64,000 bases of DNA from CAZMRW01 sp964568805 (lineage in GTDB: Bacteria; Pseudomonadota; Gammaproteobacteria; Methylococcales; Methylomonadaceae), in assembly GCA_964568805.1 (NCBI GenBank), contig CAZMRW010000002.1:1-64000 (forward strand), written 5' to 3'. The notes under the pieces were generated by a model. It was not told where the DNA came from and searched no databases. It saw nothing but the letters and a program-made list of their open reading frames with translations. Positions 45,464 through 54,661 of the stretch are shown here, piece after piece (positions within the stretch are counted from its first letter, which is position 1; every line of letters begins with the position of its first letter). The position numbers and the translations under genes are program-made.

Positions 45464-48400
45464 TTAGGCGACATGAAGTTTTTTATAAGCCGATAGCATG
45501 GTCTCAAATTCCTTGGCAGGGACAGCTTTTGAAAACAGATAGCCCTGCCCATAATCGCAACCTATTTGCCTGAGAAGGCTGCATTGATCCGGTGTTTCCA
45601 CGCCTTCGGCGATGACCTTGATGCCCAGCTTGTGCGCCATTCCGATCATCGCTTCACAAAGAACCATATCGCTGGAGCCGGGAGCAAGGTTGCGCACAAA
45701 GGATTGATCGATCTTGAGGTAATCGATGTCGAATTTCTTCAAATAAGACAGCGATGAATAGCCTGTTCCGAAATCATCGAGCGCAACCTGTATGCCATTG
45801 TCCCTGAATGCCAGCAGCTGGCTACTGATTTCTTCTCGGGCTTCCATCAGCAAGCCCTCGGTAATTTCGACAACGATGCTCTGGCCAGGCAGACCGGCTT
45901 CCGTCAAATAATCAAAGCGCGGTATCTGATTATCCGGGTTTGCCATGAACTGAACGGGCGACATGTTAACGCTGATCTGGAATTCCGGCTGATGTAAAGT
46001 TCGCAAGCGAACAACTTGGGCAACTGCCTGGCGGATCACCCAGTCGCCGATTTCGATGATCTGGCCGGTATCCTCTGCGATGGGGATAAAGTCCGCCGGA
46101 CTTATCAGACCCAGTTTGGGGTGTTGCCAACGGATAAGCGCCTCTGCCTTGAGGATGGTTCCTGTCATCAGTTCTACGATAGGCTGGTAATGCACGGTGA
46201 ATTGATTGTCGGCCAATGCGCCATGCAAATCATTTGCTATTCGCATCCTGGAGTTAGCTGCTTCCTGCATTGCAGGCGTGTAATAGTGGAAACGGTTTCG
46301 TCCCTGACGCTTGGCCGCATACATGGCCTGGTCAGCGTTTTTGAGCAAGGTTGTAATGTCCGTAGAATCCTCCGGATAGATGGTTATCCCAATACTGGCT
46401 GAGATATAGGCCAACTCGTCGCCTAACTTATAAGGCATGGCCAATTTATCGAGGAGGCTATTGGTGATGCGCCCTACACCGCTAATATCGTCCAGGCCGA
46501 TCAGAATGATGATGAATTCATCCCCGCCCAGACGCCCGACAATGTCAGACTCCCGCATAGAGTTTACCATTCGTGCCGCGGCTTCCTGGAGCAACGTGTC
46601 TCCCACATCATGACCGAGAGAATCGTTGACTTCTTTGAAGCGATCAAGATCGATGAAAAGCACGGCGAGTTGGGTACGATCGCGGCGGGATCGCTTGATT
46701 TCATCTTTCAGCCGGTCATACACCATCCGACGATTAGGCAGGCCTGTCAGAAAATCATAATTGGCCTGCCGCCAGATGAGTTCTTCGTTTTTCTTTTCCT
46801 CGGTGATGTCGGAAAACAGCGAAACTCGGCGATGAGTGGTCCCATCATCGCGATAAATGGTATTGATGATCAGCCGTGCCAGGTAAACTTCGCCGTTCTT
46901 GCGTCGGTTCCATACTTCACCTTGCCATTTTCCTGTGCTATTGATTGAGTCCTGCTTGTTCTGATAAAAAGTACTGTCGTGGCAATTGGATCTGAGAAAA
47001 TCGGGATTTTTACCCAGGACTTCTCTGGATTCGTAGCCGGTAACTTCAGCGAAAGCCGGATTAACGGTAATGATGCGATTGTCGGCATCGGTCACCATCA
47101 TCGCCTGGCTGCTGGCTTGATACACAAGAGCCGCAAGTTGCATCTCTTCTTCAGCAAGCTTGTGGTTGGTAATATCGGTATACATGGCAAATGCGCCGGC
47201 GAAGCTGCCATGATTGTCTTTCAATGAGGTGCCTGTTATGGAGCACCAACATAGCCTTCCGTCATTACGCCGGAATCGTAGCTCGTAATGCGAGTCTTCT
47301 CCCTGGCTTCTTAGTTGCATTTCGCGACGATAGTTGGGAATGTCCTTCTCAACAACAAAATTCTCCATCAGGCGGCCGAGCATTTGTTCCGGTGTATATC
47401 CCAGCATCCGAGCCATAGCCGAATTTACGAATACTGTGCGGAAAGTCTTGTCTATTGACCAGATGCCTTCACTACTGTTCTCGACGATGAGCCGATAGCG
47501 CTCTTCACTGTCGCTTAATGCTTTCAAGGTCTGCTTCCATTTGGATATGTCCTCAACGATAGACCAAATGTAGTTTTGTCCGTCAGTGCCCCTGACAAGC
47601 ATTCCATTTAAACGGAGGGGAATGCGTTCGCCGTCCTTATTGCTGTATTCCTTCTCGAAAGGGCCGTAGTATCCGACACGCATGAGAGAATCCAATTGGG
47701 CCGCTTCCTGAGACTCATATTCTTTGGGCGTCAAGGCCCAGTAGTCCAGATTTTTGAGTTCGTCCGCTGAATACCCGCATATACGAAGAAAAGACTCGTT
47801 AAATTCGATGAAACGGCCTTTCATGTCGGTCAGGGCGATGCCGAGCGGCGACAATTCGTACAGTCCGCGCAGTTTTTCTTCGTTTTCGCTTAAACGCTGA
47901 TGATACTCGTGATGTAGGAACAAACTCATCGCGATCGTCATGCCCAGAAAGCCATAAGGTCCCAAATGGACAAAGTTAATGACAGAAAGCCTTACCAGAA
48001 TGCCCTCTATTGAGCAAATCATAAAAAAAATGATGGCGGCCAGCATGAGTAAACTATATTGGTTACTGCTGCGACGGTAAAAACAGACTAAAGCATATAA
48101 CACATAAGAAAAACTGACCAAGGCCATGATGATGCCAAGATAAAACCAGCCACCGGCTTGGCCATTGGCAAGTGTGATGGTTTCCCCCCAAGGTAATGTT
48201 AAGGTTTTCAGGGTGCTGATAGAGGCATACTGCAAACTGTAAGGTTGAGCCATATTAACTACCAGCAGTGAGCCGAATACCAGAGATATTCCCGAAAGCC
48301 GGACTAATGGATATTTTTTTGAAAATAGAGCGATAAACCAAAGGAATATCACGAAAAACATGATGGTGAAGTTAAGACTCCACTTGAGGGCAACGATGAA

Positions 48401-48616
48401 ATCGCCAAGATCTTTGGCTCTTACAGTCTGGCTATGAAACAGGGTATGTATCGAGACAGCCAAACACATCAAGCCAAATAATAACTGGATAGGGTCGAAC
48501 GGCCGACGTAAGCCGGCGGACAGATGGACGAAACCGGCATAAGCGCAAATGCCGGTTACGAAATACAGGCTTGGAACAATGATCTCGGTTATCATCTTAT
48601 AATTATCGAATTCCAT
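45464..48616 (-). CDS. Membrane PAS-GGDEF-EAL cyclic-di-GMP enzyme
   Basis: This 1050-residue protein has about seven N-terminal membrane helices (1-235). Three PAS domains follow (about 248-370, 372-495, 497-620), each starting with the EL/NSSEGI-type sensor motif. The GGDEF domain (about 625-785) has the intact GRLGGDEFIIIL. The EAL domain (about 800-1045) has ILKAEALIRWQHP, the DDFGTGYSSLSYLK block and VIAEGVET. Both c-di-GMP synthesis and hydrolysis motifs look complete; which dominates cannot be told. The PAS set suggests redox or ligand sensing. It is monocistronic. Confidence 0.94.
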   Translation of the reverse strand: MEFDNYKMITEIIVPSLYFVTGICAYAGFVHLSAGLRRPFDPIQLLFGLMCLAVSIHTLFHSQTVRAKDLGDFIVALKWSLNFTIMFFVIFLWFIALFSKKYPLVRLSGISLVFGSLLVVNMAQPYSLQYASISTLKTLTLPWGETITLANGQAGGWFYLGIIMALVSFSYVLYALVCFYRRSSNQYSLLMLAAIIFFMICSIEGILVRLSVINFVHLGPYGFLGMTIAMSLFLHHEYHQRLSENEEKLRGLYELSPLGIALTDMKGRFIEFNESFLRICGYSADELKNLDYWALTPKEYESQEAAQLDSLMRVGYYGPFEKEYSNKDGERIPLRLNGMLVRGTDGQNYIWSIVEDISKWKQTLKALSDSEERYRLIVENSSEGIWSIDKTFRTVFVNSAMARMLGYTPEQMLGRLMENFVVEKDIPNYRREMQLRSQGEDSHYELRFRRNDGRLCWCSITGTSLKDNHGSFAGAFAMYTDITNHKLAEEEMQLAALVYQASSQAMMVTDADNRIITVNPAFAEVTGYESREVLGKNPDFLRSNCHDSTFYQNKQDSINSTGKWQGEVWNRRKNGEVYLARLIINTIYRDDGTTHRRVSLFSDITEEKKNEELIWRQANYDFLTGLPNRRMVYDRLKDEIKRSRRDRTQLAVLFIDLDRFKEVNDSLGHDVGDTLLQEAAARMVNSMRESDIVGRLGGDEFIIILIGLDDISGVGRITNSLLDKLAMPYKLGDELAYISASIGITIYPEDSTDITTLLKNADQAMYAAKRQGRNRFHYYTPAMQEAANSRMRIANDLHGALADNQFTVHYQPIVELMTGTILKAEALIRWQHPKLGLISPADFIPIAEDTGQIIEIGDWVIRQAVAQVVRLRTLHQPEFQISVNMSPVQFMANPDNQIPRFDYLTEAGLPGQSIVVEITEGLLMEAREEISSQLLAFRDNGIQVALDDFGTGYSSLSYLKKFDIDYLKIDQSFVRNLAPGSSDMVLCEAMIGMAHKLGIKVIAEGVETPDQCSLLRQIGCDYGQGYLFSKAVPAKEFETMLSAYKKLHVA

Positions 48617-49146
48617 TTGCAGTCAGTCACAATGCGCTTAAAGTAGCAGTCTGAATCATATAGTTCAACTCCTACTTAGCTATGAGTCTGACGTGGTTTG
48701 AAAAACACTTGACCGGCTGAGAAGGGTTAAGGGAAGCCATGTCTCATATGCTGATTATTCATGTATAGATGTCCGCTTTGGAGATGCGGTCGTTTACCAA
48801 AGATCACAGTTTTATTTTGCGTATAGGCTGTATCCCGGTTTGTTCCGGTATTTCAGGTCTGATACAAAATGTTCTGACCGCACTTCGAGATTGCTATGGC
48901 CAAGCAACATCCATTCCACGATGAAACTTATCGGATCGCATGATGGACCAATGTTACGATCTTATCAAAATAAACTATGGGATTCGGTGCTTTTCGATGG
49001 GAATGACTGTCAATGACAGCATAAATTAATTACTTTACGGCGCTGCTATAGCGTACCTGAAGGTCATTCGCTTGGTTTGTGCCGAATTGCATTCCCTCAA
49101 ATTCGGAACATGAATGAAGACGTGTGTGCGAGAGGCACTATGAGTT
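48617..49146. other. Gene-free region between the GGDEF/EAL gene and the CapA-like gene
   Basis: I find no coding frame or named repeat in these 530 bases. Divergent promoters are expected for the two flanking genes. Confidence 0.4.
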
Positions 49147-50439
49147 ATGAACTCCAGATATCATCGCCGGCGAAATGATCATCGGCCCAAAAAGACACGC
49201 AGGGATTTCCTGAAACTGGCCGGGATCACGGCGCTTGCGCTGGGGATGGCCGATGCGCGTTCGGCGAAGGACAGGAAAGACACGATGAATAATCAAGGCC
49301 TTTCATCCCAGACGACCGCTCGCGATAGCCAAACGATGACGCTGTTTCTCTGCGGCGATGTGATGACCGGCCGGGGCATCGACCAGGTGCTGCCCAACCA
49401 TGTTGAGCCGCGGTTATATGAATCCTTTATGACCTCTGCGGAGGGTTATGTGACGCTTGCGGAGAAAGTCAGCGGCTCTATTCCGAAATCGGTTGATTTT
49501 GCCTATATTTGGGGGGATGCGCTTGAGGAATTCGGGCTCACCAACCCTGACGCCCGCATCATTAACCTCGAGACGGCGGTGACGACGAGCTCTGATTATT
49601 GGCCAGGGAAACGCGTTCATTACCGGATGCATCCACGGAACATATCCTGCATTACCGCGGCGAAGATCGACTGCTGCATGCTGGCCAACAATCATGTCCT
49701 GGATTGGGGCTATGCCGGCTTGACAGAGACATTGGTCACGTTGGCCGGCGCCGAAATCAAGGTCGCAGGGGCGGGCCAAAGTCTGAAAGATGCCGAAGCG
49801 CCGGCGATAATCGATGTAGCAGGAAAAGGACGCGTGCTGGTATTCGGTTTCGGCGATGAAAGCAGCGGTATTTCCTGGAAGTGGGGCGCCCGCAGTTATA
49901 GGCCGGGCGTCAATTTGCTGCCAGATTTATACGAAGACACGGTGGGCCATATCGCTGAGCGGATTTCGGATCTCAGGCAGAAAGGCGACTGTGTGGTGGC
50001 CTCGATCCACTGGGGCCACAACTGGGGTTACAAGATATCGGATGCACACAGAGAATTTGCTCACCGGTTGATCGATCAGGCCCAGGTGGACGTGGTACAT
50101 GGCCATTCATCGCACCATCCCCTGGGCATTGAGGTGTACCGGGGCAAACCGATTTTCTATGGCTGCGGCGACTTTGTGAACGACTATGAGGGTATTCGGG
50201 GATATGAGGAATTTCGGGGTGATCTGTCTCTGATGTATTTTGTCACGCTGGACCTGGCGACAGGAAAGTTGGTCAGCTTGATGATGACGCCGATGAAAAT
50301 CAGACGCTTCCGTTTGAACTATGCACAACCTCACGATGTTCTCTGGCTGCAGCAGACCCTGGACAGGGAAAGTAGGCCCATGGGTGCGGGGATCGAATTG
50401 ACCGATAACGGCCGCCGGCTAGCCTTGTCAGCCATGTAG
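49147..50439 (+). CDS. CapA-family metallophosphatase-like protein, Tat-exported
   Basis: This 430-residue protein carries a twin-arginine signal: KKTRRDFLKLAGITALALG, residues about 16-34, so it is probably exported folded with bound metal. The CapA (PGA_cap) domain follows: LFLCGDVMTGRGID, INLETAVTT, MLANNHVLDWG, VASIHWGHNWGY and VVHGHSSHHPLGIEVY. The conserved Asp, Asn and His residues are those of calcineurin-like metallophosphatases. Such proteins take part in poly-gamma-glutamate or cell-wall modification in some bacteria, but no capBC genes are near; substrate unknown. Confidence 0.88.
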   Translation: MNSRYHRRRNDHRPKKTRRDFLKLAGITALALGMADARSAKDRKDTMNNQGLSSQTTARDSQTMTLFLCGDVMTGRGIDQVLPNHVEPRLYESFMTSAEGYVTLAEKVSGSIPKSVDFAYIWGDALEEFGLTNPDARIINLETAVTTSSDYWPGKRVHYRMHPRNISCITAAKIDCCMLANNHVLDWGYAGLTETLVTLAGAEIKVAGAGQSLKDAEAPAIIDVAGKGRVLVFGFGDESSGISWKWGARSYRPGVNLLPDLYEDTVGHIAERISDLRQKGDCVVASIHWGHNWGYKISDAHREFAHRLIDQAQVDVVHGHSSHHPLGIEVYRGKPIFYGCGDFVNDYEGIRGYEEFRGDLSLMYFVTLDLATGKLVSLMMTPMKIRRFRLNYAQPHDVLWLQQTLDRESRPMGAGIELTDNGRRLALSAM

Positions 50440-50552
50440 TTCGAGCATCAGATCTTGTGTCCCAGAGGGTATTATCGATACCCCTCAACCGTCCTGATAT
50501 TCAATCGTCGGCGTATAGGCATGGAAAGCAAGGCCGACAGACAACTCTCGCG

Positions 50553-51665
50553 CTAATGGTGCTGCAACAACAAACTCACCATGCCCCAAGCTAAACCGCC
50601 TGCTGCCGGAATCGTCAATATCCAGGCCCACACAATCCGTTCAATGACGGAAAGTTTAAGTGCGTGAGGATTCTTGGCAAAACCGACGCCCATAATCGCG
50701 GTTGAAATGCTATGGGTGGTAGAAACCGGCATACCGAAGTGGGCAGCGGTCAGCAAAATGGTCGCTGAACTGGTTTCTGCTGCGAAACCGTTGATCGGAT
50801 GTAATTTCACCATTTTGTGGCCGAGAGTTTTGATAATTCGCCACCCGCCTATCGCAGTGCCCAATGCCATGACCAGCGCACAAGTAAAAATAATCCAGGC
50901 ATCGATATCTTTTTCTCCCCCATCCGGTCGTAAGAATTCAGCCCAGGCTGGCAATTGATCGAGCGTACCGGCACTGTTGGCGGTAAAAATCGACAGGGCG
51001 ATGATGCCCATGGTTTTTTGGGCATCGTTACTGCCGTGGGCAAACCCCATATAACCGGCGGAAACAAGCTGGGCTTTCCCAAACACCGTATTAATCCATT
51101 TCGGACGCGCCATGCGCGCCAACGCCCCACCAGCGGAATTCATGCCGCTGATGATAGCCATCAGGCCGCCCATGATGAGGATGCCCAGGGAAAAACCGGC
51201 AATCGGCGAACTGACCATGGGGATCACGACTTTCCAAAGCAGGCCTTTGTTCTCAGTCCAGACGGCTGCGGTTTTTGACCATATCAGCACATCGAAATTA
51301 TTGTTTCCTGCCGCCAGCGCTGCGCCGCACAAGCCCCCGATCAAAGCATGACTGGAAGAGGAGGGCAGCCCCAGCGCCCAGGTAATCAGGTTCCAGATAA
51401 TTGCACCGATCAGCGCGCAGATCAAGACTTCGGAGGTGATAGTCACCATGCCGGTATCCACTAATCCCGAAGAAATGGTTTTGGCCACTGCCGTACCCGA
51501 GAAGGCGCCGACCAGATTGGTGGCTGCGGCGAGGATGACCGCTTGGGTTGGCGTCAATACTTTGGTGGCAACAACGGTGGCAATCGAGTTCGCGGTGTCG
51601 TGGAAGCCGTTGATGAACTCAAAAACCAGCGCTGCCAGGATGACAAACAAGAGGAGAGTCAGCAT
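50553..51665 (-). CDS. PiT-family inorganic phosphate transporter
   Basis: This 370-residue membrane protein has the two inverted PiT signatures: EFINGFHDTANSIATVVATK (N-terminal) and GFAHGSNDAQKTMGIIALS, plus ALGLPSSSSHALIGG and GMPVSTTHSI. It imports phosphate, usually as a metal-phosphate complex or with protons or sodium. Gene order DUF47-pit (10-base gap) is the classical arrangement. It is shorter than E. coli PitA because it lacks the long internal loop. Confidence 0.93.
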   Translation of the reverse strand: MLTLLLFVILAALVFEFINGFHDTANSIATVVATKVLTPTQAVILAAATNLVGAFSGTAVAKTISSGLVDTGMVTITSEVLICALIGAIIWNLITWALGLPSSSSHALIGGLCGAALAAGNNNFDVLIWSKTAAVWTENKGLLWKVVIPMVSSPIAGFSLGILIMGGLMAIISGMNSAGGALARMARPKWINTVFGKAQLVSAGYMGFAHGSNDAQKTMGIIALSIFTANSAGTLDQLPAWAEFLRPDGGEKDIDAWIIFTCALVMALGTAIGGWRIIKTLGHKMVKLHPINGFAAETSSATILLTAAHFGMPVSTTHSISTAIMGVGFAKNPHALKLSVIERIVWAWILTIPAAGGLAWGMVSLLLQHH

Positions 51666-51675
51666 GGCAGGCCTT

Positions 51676-52305
51676 TTATGAATTTTTTAAGACGATGTGA
51701 TAGATGACATTGCCGGCGTCTCGGCAACGGTCAATCGCTTTTTCCAGAATTTCAAATAAATTCATTTTTACGAGGTAACGGATCGGATCGGATTCATTGG
51801 CATAGGCATCCCGATACAATTCAAGAATTAGACGATCAGCTTCCCCTTCAATGTGTTGCAACTGATCGTTTAATTTTTTGGTTTGATCCAGATCCATCCC
51901 GTTACGTAACAGTTTGACCATTTGTTCCAATACTTCGCAGGCCTGTTCCAGCATGATCGCACGGCTAGTGAAATCCACATTGCCGATACGAGGTAAGGCG
52001 AGTGTATATCTCTCCGCGAACTTTTCCACGACTTTCGGAATTTTGTAAAGGGCGCTGTTAAGGGCTTCAATATCTTCACGTTCGAGCACGGTAACAAAAG
52101 TATTGACTAATTCTTCACTAATTTGCGCGAACAGGTCTTTTTCCCGGCGGCGCGCCTGTATAAACTTGTCCATTGATTGTTGCGATGCCGGTGTGCTTAT
52201 CAGTTCGATCAACGCTGTGGCCGACGAACGTGCGGATTCTGCACTGGCTTCCAGAAGGCCATAGAATTTATCGCCTTTGCCGAAGATGGTTTGCAATGAG
52301 AACAT
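51676..52305 (-). CDS. DUF47 (PhoU-like) accessory protein of the phosphate transporter
   Basis: This 209-residue all-helical protein starts MFSLQTIFGKGDKFYGLLEA and contains the acidic helices FAQISEELVNTFVTVLEREDI and HIEGEADRLILELYRDAY, typical of TIGR00153/DUF47. PhoU-like proteins bind metal clusters and adjust transporter activity. It is the first gene of the two-gene unit with the PiT transporter. Confidence 0.9.
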   Translation of the reverse strand: MFSLQTIFGKGDKFYGLLEASAESARSSATALIELISTPASQQSMDKFIQARRREKDLFAQISEELVNTFVTVLEREDIEALNSALYKIPKVVEKFAERYTLALPRIGNVDFTSRAIMLEQACEVLEQMVKLLRNGMDLDQTKKLNDQLQHIEGEADRLILELYRDAYANESDPIRYLVKMNLFEILEKAIDRCRDAGNVIYHIVLKNS

Positions 52306-52646
52306 GGTTTTTCCTTATGTATCAGCCATTACGCATTTGTGATTTATTCGCCCATTATCGCATAACAACCCTGTTAAATCTCGGAAGACTTGAGTAAAAA
52401 TTTTAACCTGAAGTTAATAAACTGGTAGCTACAGGTTTTTGTTTCAATACGCTGGAATCCGTATTGGCAACCGATCCGGAATCTGCGTATCTTTTTATTA
52501 AATCAGGTTGGCGATCCGAAAAAGGCCGATGGCCGGTTGCCGTAACCGGCTCAAAGCCATCATTTCATAAGTTTGGAGTTAAGGCAGTTACGACAATGAC
52601 ATCTCGTCAAAGGCAAGCGGAATGATCCCTCATTCAAGTAAGGGTA
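52306..52646. other. Intergenic region upstream of the phosphate genes
   Basis: No gene is visible. The bases near 52320-52440 should hold the promoter for the DUF47-pit unit; I cannot identify a pho box by eye. Confidence 0.35.
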
Positions 52647-52868
52647 TTAGACCAGCAATTCCAGTATCTCAGTTTCGCAAGCTCCGCAACCTGAACTTGC
52701 ACCGCTAATTCTCGAAATACTTTCCAGGTTGTCGATCCCATTCTCGATCAGTTCCATGATGTGCTGTTTGGTTGTTCCGCTGCAGTGACAAATAACGTCC
52801 TGTTTTCTGTCCGGATTGTCCGGGTTGATATTGTTCATCAGTATGTTTTGCAGAGGGGAGGGAGGCAT
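52647..52868 (-). CDS. BFD-type [2Fe-2S] protein
   Basis: This 73-residue protein has the bacterioferritin-associated-ferredoxin pattern: VICHCSGTTKQHIMELIENG, then SGCGACETEILELL, that is C-x-C and C-x2-C about 32 residues apart. A start at 52838 (MNNINPDN) is an alternative. It lies 16 bases behind hypB on the same strand and so appears to be the last gene of the hydrogenase operon. In other contexts BFD domains accept or donate electrons or help Fe-S chemistry; a role in hydrogenase assembly is inference. Confidence 0.8.
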   Translation of the reverse strand: MPPSPLQNILMNNINPDNPDRKQDVICHCSGTTKQHIMELIENGIDNLESISRISGASSGCGACETEILELLV

Positions 52869-52884
52869 CTAGCAGCATTGCCCA

Positions 52885-53640
52885 TTAGGCGAGCGACTGC
52901 ATTTGCGCCAATAGCCAATCCGTCCAGGCCGAAAAGTTTTCGCCTTTGGTTGATGACAGACGGATGATCTGGATATCGGGATTGACCCGTCTCGCGTAAC
53001 TGCTGCAGCGTTCGATGTCGAATTCGACATAAGGCAATAAATCGGTTTTGTTGATCAGCATTAAGTCCGCCGCGTGAAACATGTCCGGATATTTCAGCGG
53101 TTTGTCGTCGCCTTCGGTCACCGACAACACCACGACTTTATGCGCCTCGCCCAGATCGAACGAGGACGGGCAGACCAGATTGCCGACATTTTCGATGGCG
53201 AGCAGGCTGTTGTCCTTCACGCCCAGTTCCATCACAGCATGACCGATGCCATGCGCATCGAGATGGCAGGCTCGGCCGGTATTGATTTGCACCGCCGGCG
53301 TGCCGGTGGCCCTGATGCGGTCGGCGTCGTGTTCGGTCTGCTGGTCGCCTTCGATCACGGCGATCGGAATCCGGTCTTTCAAGGCTTTGATCGTTTCGAC
53401 CAGCAGGGTCGTTTTGCCGGCGCCGGGGCTTGAAACCAGGTTCAAAACAAAAATATGATGCTCATTGAAGTACGCCCGATTTTGCATCGCATAGGCATTA
53501 TTCTTGCCGAGCAATTCCTGCTCAATCCTGATCAGGCGTCCTTCTTCCTGATCATCATGAAGGTGGTGATGATCGTGTTTGAAGACGAACCGATGACCCG
53601 GTTTGGGATCGGTGGAGCCGCAACCGCATATTCCGCACAT
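52885..53640 (-). CDS. hypB: Hydrogenase nickel-incorporation GTPase HypB
   Basis: HypB delivers nickel to the hydrogenase large subunit with HypA. The 251-residue protein has the N-terminal high-affinity nickel motif MCGICGCG, a short His-rich patch (HDHHHLHDD, 22-30), the P-loop SPGAGKTT (71-78), the metal-site region VIEGDQQTEHDADRI and GTPase motifs NKTDLLPY. Length and order are typical. It follows hypA by 13 bases. Confidence 0.96.
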   Translation of the reverse strand: MCGICGCGSTDPKPGHRFVFKHDHHHLHDDQEEGRLIRIEQELLGKNNAYAMQNRAYFNEHHIFVLNLVSSPGAGKTTLLVETIKALKDRIPIAVIEGDQQTEHDADRIRATGTPAVQINTGRACHLDAHGIGHAVMELGVKDNSLLAIENVGNLVCPSSFDLGEAHKVVVLSVTEGDDKPLKYPDMFHAADLMLINKTDLLPYVEFDIERCSSYARRVNPDIQIIRLSSTKGENFSAWTDWLLAQMQSLA

Positions 53641-53653
53641 AGTTAATCCGCAG

Positions 53654-53995
53654 TTAAATTACAATCAAATCTTTAATTTTCATTTCCGCACCCTGTACGA
53701 CATCCACAAGAGGAAAGCCGCATACGGCGCATTGATTGTATAATGTTTTGATGACAGACTCTTGCCCGCATTGCCGGCAAAGGCCAATTCCGTTCGCTTC
53801 GGTGATCACCAGCTCCGAACCTTCAGCCAATGAGCCCTTCATGACCACATCGAAACCGAAGCGTAATGCATCCGGCTCAATGCAGGATAACTTGCCGATT
53901 TCCAACGTGACCCGGGTGACTCGGGTGAAATTCTGGCTCAGCGCATGGCTTTCCAGAATTTCGCGCACGTTTTCGAGCAATGAAAGTTCATGCAT
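53654..53995 (-). CDS. hypA: Hydrogenase nickel metallochaperone HypA
   Basis: I start at the ATG at 53995 because HypA must begin Met-His-Glu (MHELSLLENV): the N-terminal amine and His2 bind nickel. The frame is open 20 codons further up but that is a repeated segment. The zinc site is visible as CRQCGQ and CAVCG. The protein is 113 residues. Directly upstream lie two 64-bp repeats that each copy this start region; see the repeat entry. Confidence 0.95.
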   Translation of the reverse strand: MHELSLLENVREILESHALSQNFTRVTRVTLEIGKLSCIEPDALRFGFDVVMKGSLAEGSELVITEANGIGLCRQCGQESVIKTLYNQCAVCGFPLVDVVQGAEMKIKDLIVI

Positions 53996-54124
53996 GGCTA
54001 TCCCTGCCATGCCCCCTTCGGGCAAGTGCAAATCCGCTCCCGGCGTATTTGTCATGCATGGCTTTCCCTCTCATGCACCCAAAGGGTAAATGCGAATTTG
54101 CTCCAGGCAAATTGGTCATGCATG
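53991..54124. repeat. 64-bp tandem repeat duplicating the hoxW-stop/hypA-start junction
   Basis: The motif tgcatggct occurs at 53991, 54055 and 54119, exactly 64 bp apart, with diverged but alignable sequence between. On the minus strand each junction reads agccATGCATGA: the end of a frame (...SHA stop) overlapping an ATG-CAT start. hoxW ends at 54116 in the first junction and hypA really starts at the third (53995). The segment between hoxW and hypA is thus two repeat units that did not belong to a normal overlap. Confidence 0.8.
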
Positions 54125-54661
54125 GCTATCCTGGCATGCTTCTTCAGTTTGTAGGCAAGTCCGTAGCATATTAACATCGTATCGACTATATGCCAGCTCC
54201 CGCCACGCGTCAGGGCTGGGTGTGTCCAATAACTGCCGAACAAAGTGGCAAGCATGCGCTAAATGAGTCTTTGCGTTTACAGACAGATCCTCGCCAAGTT
54301 CGAAACTTTCCCCTTTGATTCCCAGCAGAAAACACGGTGGCGGCGGTCGTTTTTGTATGGACTGATAAACATTCAAAACCGCCGAGGGGCTTATGGCATG
54401 GGTGGAGTAACTGGAATCCCTGGCCGGTTTAAGCTCGATAAAGCCAAACGCACTATCGCCGGTCACGGAAGCGTCGATAAACAGCACGAGTTCCCGATTT
54501 TCCAGGTCCAGCGCATGCTCGATCTGCAATTGAAAATCCGTCAGCAGGTCGATTCGGGTCAAATCGCAATGCTTCTCGGCGAATTCAAGCAACAGCGGAC
54601 CCAGGGCATCGTCGCCCCGGCTGAGATTGCCATAGCCGAACAGTAGTACGGGCTTAGTCAT
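54116..54661 (-). CDS. hoxW: [NiFe] hydrogenase maturation protease HoxW
   Basis: HoxW cleaves the C-terminal peptide of HoxH after nickel insertion. The protein starts at the ATG at 54661 (MTKPVLLFGYGNLSRGDDAL), giving 181 residues; it overlaps the hoxH stop by 8 bases. The G-x-G-N-x-x-x-G/R-D-D motif holds the nickel-contacting acidic residue, ELVLFIDASVTGD the second one, and STHAISPSAVL the conserved His. The long C-terminal tail (about residues 150-181) is typical of HoxW-group proteases. Confidence 0.9.
   Translation of the reverse strand: MTKPVLLFGYGNLSRGDDALGPLLLEFAEKHCDLTRIDLLTDFQLQIEHALDLENRELVLFIDASVTGDSAFGFIELKPARDSSYSTHAISPSAVLNVYQSIQKRPPPPCFLLGIKGESFELGEDLSVNAKTHLAHACHFVRQLLDTPSPDAWRELAYSRYDVNMLRTCLQTEEACQDSHA

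Noticed and set aside
53991..54124. Short direct repeats considered as a CRISPR remnant
   Set aside because: The repeat is a 64-bp tandem unit without spacer pattern and no cas genes are nearby.
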